Shown in pieces: positions 5,991 through 8,610 of a stretch of DNA of 8,610 nt. The notes beneath the pieces are model-generated. The model worked only from the letters and a program-made list of their open reading frames with translations, was not told where the DNA came from and did not search any database. This DNA comes from Bacteroidetes bacterium UBA4009 (GTDB taxonomy: Bacteria; Bacteroidota; Bacteroidia; NS11-12g; UBA9320): assembly GCA_002384205.1 (NCBI GenBank), contig DGBH01000103.1, forward strand, positions 14,406-23,015, written 5' to 3'. Position 1 is the first letter of the stretch, and the number at the start of each line of letters is the position of its first letter. The translations under genes and the position numbers were made by a program.

Positions 5991-6365
5991 TGCAAAACTA
6001 TAAGCCGGGTTCTGTACCTCAACCTAAGTTGAAGTGCTTATCATTTATCTTAGCTACCTACCCTCTGTAGTTTCTAACCAAAGTTAGAATCGGACGAGCA
6101 GCCCTCAACCTACAGTATACTTGGTATTACAACGTGTAAGGTTTGTACCAAACGAGTGTTACCACTCGAGCGCGTGAGCTCTTACCTCACTTTTTCACCC
6201 TTTCCAAGTCAAAACAAGTTTTATCTTGGTGGTTATTTTCTGCTACCCTTTCTGTTACCAACGCATTTCTGCGTTAGTACCCTTTGTTTCCAAAGGTACA
6301 CTGCCCTATGTTGCCCGGACTTTCCTCCCCCTGCTTTCGCAGACAGCGATAAGCCGTTTTGCACT
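5989..6365 (-). ncRNA. rnpB: RNase P RNA (type A-like)
   Basis: Catalytic RNA that removes 5' leaders from tRNA precursors. Read leftward it contains the universal block GAGGAAAGTCCGGGC (about 6327-6313) near the 5' end, GAGGTAAGAGC in the middle, and ACAGAACCCGGCTTAT near the 3' end. Helices found by pairing, in window coordinates: P1 6356-6363 with 5991-5998 (extendable by a G-U and an A-U); P2 6348-6354 with 6036-6042; P3 6339-6342/6331-6334 with a GAAA loop; P8 6291-6296/6281-6286 with GAAA; P9 6270-6275/6260-6265 with GAAA; P12 base 6225-6229/6204-6208; P14 6163-6168/6153-6158 with GUAA. A hairpin at 6016-6035 fits P19. Compared with E. coli, the P18 hairpin seems absent. Ends are inferred from P1; about 377 nt is a normal size. 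A run of nine U directly follows P1. No protein gene is supported within it. Confidence 0.96.
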
Positions 6366-6366
6366 A

Positions 6367-6374
6367 CAAATGTA
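6367..6374 (-). promoter_or_regulatory. rnpB: Putative rnpB -7 box (TACATTTG)
   Basis: The minus-strand sequence TACATTTG is an exact TAnnTTTG match ending a few bases before the 5' strand of helix P1, so transcription would begin almost exactly at the RNA's first paired base. At a 21-base spacing upstream stands TTAG (6399-6396), one mismatch from the -33 TTTG. The position relative to a well-defined RNA 5' end makes this the best-supported promoter in the window. Confidence 0.65.
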
Positions 6375-6448
6375 TAGTTTTTTAAACGCTTTGAACTAAC
6401 GAGTCTTATTCACCTGATATAAACAAATAATGAGTAAAAGTTATGTAT

Positions 6449-7456
6449 TTATTCATTCTCCAACAGTATAAAGACGGGTAAATGGTCACTGTAACCATTG
6501 AGGTATGTGTTACCTCCGTAGGTCCTGAGGGGATAGCCTTCATATTTTCCGGTCTGCAACATCCACGTTTCAGATTTGATTGCAGCACTGTTGTTTTTGA
6601 AATGGATGGCAGTGGTGTCTGATAATAACGTGGAGGAAACCATAATTTGATCTAGCATTTCCCAAGCATCTTTATAGCGATAACTACCTTTTTTTGCTAT
6701 TTCTAAATCACAAAATGCATTAAAAAATTGACCGTCAGCAGTATTGTTTTGTTTACAGCTCACTGCAAGTGTTTCAGCAATACTTTTATTGCTAGGCTCG
6801 TCATTGAAATCTCCCATTATAATTATTTTGGCATTTGGCTCTGTTTCTATAATACGGTATTTTATTTCATTCAATTTGATGGCTGCAGCTATTCTTTTAG
6901 CTTCGGATTTTGCTGAGTCTCCACCTCTGCTTGGCCAATGATTTATAATAAAGTGCAAGGTCTCTCCATTGATAACTTTACCTTGTATATGTAAGATATC
7001 TCGAGTTAGATCGTTGCAATAGCTTAAGTCCGGCTGATGAGCGGTAAAATATTCTACCTTAAACAGTGACTTATTGTACATGAAACCAACATCTATGCCT
7101 CGTTCATCTGGTGAATCTAGATGTACAATTGCATAATTTGCGTTCTTTAGGCTGGGTTGAGATATAAGATCTTCTAGCACTTTTTTATTTTCTATCTCAC
7201 AAACACCCACAAAAGTAGGAGCCTCTCCATTAGCTAACTCACTTATGACTTTGGCTAAATTTTGTAGTTTGTTGGTATATCTAGCTTCATCCCATTTTTT
7301 TTCGCCATCAGGAGTAAATTGATTATCAGAAGAATTAAAATCATGCTCCGTGTCAAATAGATTTTCTAAATTATAAAAAGCTACAGATGCTGTTTTAAGC
7401 TCTTGCTCGTTGCACGATATAAAGACTGTTAAGGTCAAAATAAAATACCATTTCAT
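6449..7456 (-). CDS. Predicted lipoprotein, endonuclease/exonuclease/phosphatase fold
   Basis: A 335-residue protein with a short lipoprotein signal (MKWYFILTLTVFISC, lipidation predicted at C15), so it is probably anchored in the outer or inner membrane. The rest follows the DNase I-like metal-dependent phosphoesterase fold: FYNLENLFDT (27-36), the metal-ligand glutamate in GVCEIEN (E87), the catalytic histidine in INHWPSRGG (H173), GDFND (215-219) and the terminal YSDHLP (322-327), with D324 and H325. All catalytic positions are kept, so it should be active. The fold covers nucleases, phosphoinositide phosphatases and sphingomyelinases, and the sequence does not tell which. The NHWPSRGG form is, from memory, common in secreted bacterial members. 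A TAAATTTG box (7469-7462) lies so close to the ATG that the message would be almost leaderless. It lies upstream of rnpB on the same strand, with no clear terminator in the 70-base gap. Confidence 0.85.
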   Translation of the reverse strand: MKWYFILTLTVFISCNEQELKTASVAFYNLENLFDTEHDFNSSDNQFTPDGEKKWDEARYTNKLQNLAKVISELANGEAPTFVGVCEIENKKVLEDLISQPSLKNANYAIVHLDSPDERGIDVGFMYNKSLFKVEYFTAHQPDLSYCNDLTRDILHIQGKVINGETLHFIINHWPSRGGDSAKSEAKRIAAAIKLNEIKYRIIETEPNAKIIIMGDFNDEPSNKSIAETLAVSCKQNNTADGQFFNAFCDLEIAKKGSYRYKDAWEMLDQIMVSSTLLSDTTAIHFKNNSAAIKSETWMLQTGKYEGYPLRTYGGNTYLNGYSDHLPVFILLENE

Positions 7457-7461
7457 TAGAT

Positions 7462-7469
7462 CAAATTTA
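7462..7469 (-). promoter_or_regulatory. Possible -7 box for the lipoprotein gene (TAAATTTG)
   Basis: The minus strand reads TAAATTTG, matching TAnnTTTG, but it ends only six bases before the ATG at 7456, so a start here would give an almost leaderless message. No -33 TTTG is seen at the right distance. In such an AT-rich gap a chance match is quite possible. Confidence 0.25.
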
Positions 7470-7500
7470 GCTCTTTTGAATAAGTGTCCATGAATAAAAG

Positions 7501-7524
7501 TATTCCACAGTCAGAGTGGGAATA
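7501..7524. repeat. Imperfect inverted repeat in the divergent gap
   Basis: TATTCCAC (7501-7508) and GTGGGAATA (7516-7524) pair over eight base pairs with a single bulged G, around the seven-base loop AGTCAGA. It sits between the divergent lipoprotein and glmM-like genes, about 45 bases from the first start codon and 65 from the second. It could be an operator for either gene. On the plus strand a run of five T follows shortly after, too little for a confident terminator call. Confidence 0.4.
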
Positions 7525-7566
7525 TGTTTTTCATTTTTAAAGTCAGATTAAAGATTAAACATACGT

Positions 7567-7572
7567 TTTTTG
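7567..7572 (+). promoter_or_regulatory. Probable -7 region of the glmM-like gene
   Basis: TTTTTG followed by CAC repeats the local sequence of the rseP box (TTTTTGCAC), 17 bases before the ATG at 7590. The TA half of TAnnTTTG is displaced (TACG at 7562-7565), so the match is imperfect. If transcription starts just after it, the in-frame ATG at 7524 would be excluded as a start. Confidence 0.3.
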
Positions 7573-7589
7573 CACTTACAATAAACGTA

Positions 7590-8610
7590 ATGACTTTAAT
7601 AAAATCAATCTCGGGGATAAGAGGCACTATAGGCGGGAGAGAAGACGAATCGCTAACCCCTATTGATGTTGTGAAATATACAACGGCGTTTGCCGATGTG
7701 ATCATAACGGGAGAAAATAAACGAGTAGTGGTGGGCAGAGATGCTCGCCTATCTGGTCACATGATAAATCAGTTGGTTTGCGGTACCTTAATAAGCAAGG
7801 GTATAGATGTAATCGATTTAGATTTATCGACAACACCAACAGTAGAAATGGCTGTCGTAAAGGAAAAAGCGGCAGGAGGAATAATACTTACTGCGAGCCA
7901 TAATCCAAAACAATGGAACGCATTAAAATTGCTCAATTCTTCAGGAGAATTTATTTCAGCTGAATTAGGTGAGGAAATAATACGCAGAGTTCAGGAATCA
8001 GAATTTAGCTATAACGAAATAGATGATATTGGAAGTTACCAGCTAAAAGAAGGATATATAGAATGGCATATTGACGAGATTCTAAAGCTTAGCATGGTAG
8101 ATGTAGAAGCTATCAAAAATAAGAACTTCACGGTTGCAGTGGATGCAGTTAACTCCACGGGAGGAATTGCGGTTCCTATGTTACTTAAAAAGTTAGGGGT
8201 ACAAAATATTATTGAACTTTATTGTGAGCCTACCGGACATTTTCCGCACAACCCAGAACCTTTACCTGAGCATCTTAAAGATTTATCTGAAGCGGTTCTG
8301 AAAAATAAAGCAGATCTTGGGATAACGGTAGATCCGGATGTAGATAGACTTGCATTTGTGAGTGAGAATGGCGATATGTTTGGTGAGGAGTATACGCTAG
8401 TTGCGGTGGCAGATTATGTGCTTAGTCAACAAAAAGGGAATACGGTCTCCAATTTATCGAGTACACGCGCCTTAAAGGTGGTTACGGAAAAATATGGTCA
8501 GTCGTATGCCTCAAGCGCAGTTGGCGAGGTGAATGTAGTTAAGATGATGAAGGAAACCAATGCAATTATTGGTGGAGAAGGTAATGGTGGTATTATTCTA
8601 CCAGAGTTGC
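7590..8610 (+). CDS. glmM: Phosphoglucosamine mutase / phosphomannomutase, C-terminus beyond window
   Basis: Alpha-D-phosphohexomutase; the GlmM reaction converts glucosamine-6-phosphate to glucosamine-1-phosphate for UDP-GlcNAc, peptidoglycan and LPS. Of about 460 residues, 340 lie in the window. Landmarks are SISGIRGTIGG (6-16, phosphate-contacting N-terminus), GRDARLSG (49-56), the catalytic phosphoserine S103 in TASHNP (101-106), the Mg-binding loop DPDVDR (248-253), GEEYTL (265-270) and the sugar-selecting loop GGEGNGG (328-334). The last is GEGNGG rather than the GEMSGH of phosphomannomutases or the GEQSGH usual in proteobacterial GlmM, so substrate choice cannot be fixed from motifs; GlmM is the usual annotation in this phylum. 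M1 at 7590 is preferred over an in-frame ATG 22 codons earlier (7524), because family members begin just before SISGIRG and the earlier ATG precedes the likely promoter box. The C-terminal phosphate-binding domain is outside the window. Confidence 0.88.
   Translation, partial: MTLIKSISGIRGTIGGREDESLTPIDVVKYTTAFADVIITGENKRVVVGRDARLSGHMINQLVCGTLISKGIDVIDLDLSTTPTVEMAVVKEKAAGGIILTASHNPKQWNALKLLNSSGEFISAELGEEIIRRVQESEFSYNEIDDIGSYQLKEGYIEWHIDEILKLSMVDVEAIKNKNFTVAVDAVNSTGGIAVPMLLKKLGVQNIIELYCEPTGHFPHNPEPLPEHLKDLSEAVLKNKADLGITVDPDVDRLAFVSENGDMFGEEYTLVAVADYVLSQQKGNTVSNLSSTRALKVVTEKYGQSYASSAVGEVNVVKMMKETNAIIGGEGNGGIILPEL

Noticed and set aside
6156..6377. Plus-strand open frame of 73 codons
   Set aside because: It lies wholly across the RNase P RNA gene and its promoter on the other strand; the open frame is a by-product of the RNA sequence.
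7524..7589. N-terminal extension of the glmM-like protein by 22 residues
   Set aside because: The extra residues have no family counterpart, the mutase fold starts at the later ATG, and a promoter-like TTTTTTGCAC lies inside the extension.
7511..7705. Minus-strand open frame across the glmM-like start
   Set aside because: It is antisense to the clear N-terminus of the mutase and has no recognisable domain.
1..8610. Mobile element, CRISPR array, defence or toxin-antitoxin system
   Set aside because: No direct-repeat arrays, terminal inverted repeats, integrase or transposase signatures, or small paired genes were found; all sizeable frames belong to conserved housekeeping families.

Overview
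The window looks like an ordinary chromosomal segment of a low-GC member of the Bacteroidota, probably close to the Flavobacteriia. Four things point there. Start codons mostly lack Shine-Dalgarno sequences. Several genes carry upstream boxes of the form TAnnTTTG, the -7 promoter element typical of this phylum. The protein variants look Bacteroidota-like by memory (an orphan NtrC-type regulator, a phosphohexomutase ending in GEGNGG, a glutaryl-CoA dehydrogenase). The content is almost all conserved housekeeping function, with no transposase, phage gene, CRISPR array, toxin-antitoxin pair or defence cassette visible.

Layout, left to right. A glutaryl-CoA dehydrogenase runs leftward off the window edge (minus strand, to 980) and is divergent from folB (dihydroneopterin aldolase, plus strand, 1038-1397). 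After about 110 AT-rich bases with a palindrome and a promoter-like box come rseP (site-2 membrane protease) and, five bases later, hscB (iron-sulfur co-chaperone). A tRNA-Leu(CAA) follows 20 bases downstream, and a very strong rho-independent terminator begins one base after that tRNA. These probably form one rightward unit of about 2 kb.

The next block is all on the minus strand, so it reads from right to left: a predicted lipoprotein of the endonuclease/exonuclease/phosphatase fold (7456-6449), the RNase P RNA gene rnpB (about 6365-5989), an NtrC/AtoC-type response regulator with no neighbouring histidine kinase (5942-4581), and a Sua5-type threonylcarbamoyl-AMP synthase (4584-3634). The last two overlap by four bases (ATGA). 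The block meets the rightward tRNA unit tail to tail at about 3544-3633. A phosphoglucosamine/phosphomannomutase gene (glmM-like, plus strand from 7590) is divergent from the lipoprotein gene and runs off the right edge.

Three loci concern tRNA: a tRNA-Leu gene, the RNA that matures tRNA 5' ends, and the enzyme that starts t6A37 modification. They are not one operon, and the proximity may be chance. I found no convincing previously undescribed system. The items most worth a second look are regulatory or structural: back-to-back -7 boxes between gcdH and folB, the palindromic region before rseP, the RNase P RNA architecture (a P19-like hairpin, apparently no P18, P1 abutting a U run), and the GSFTSA variant of the sigma-54 contact loop in the response regulator.
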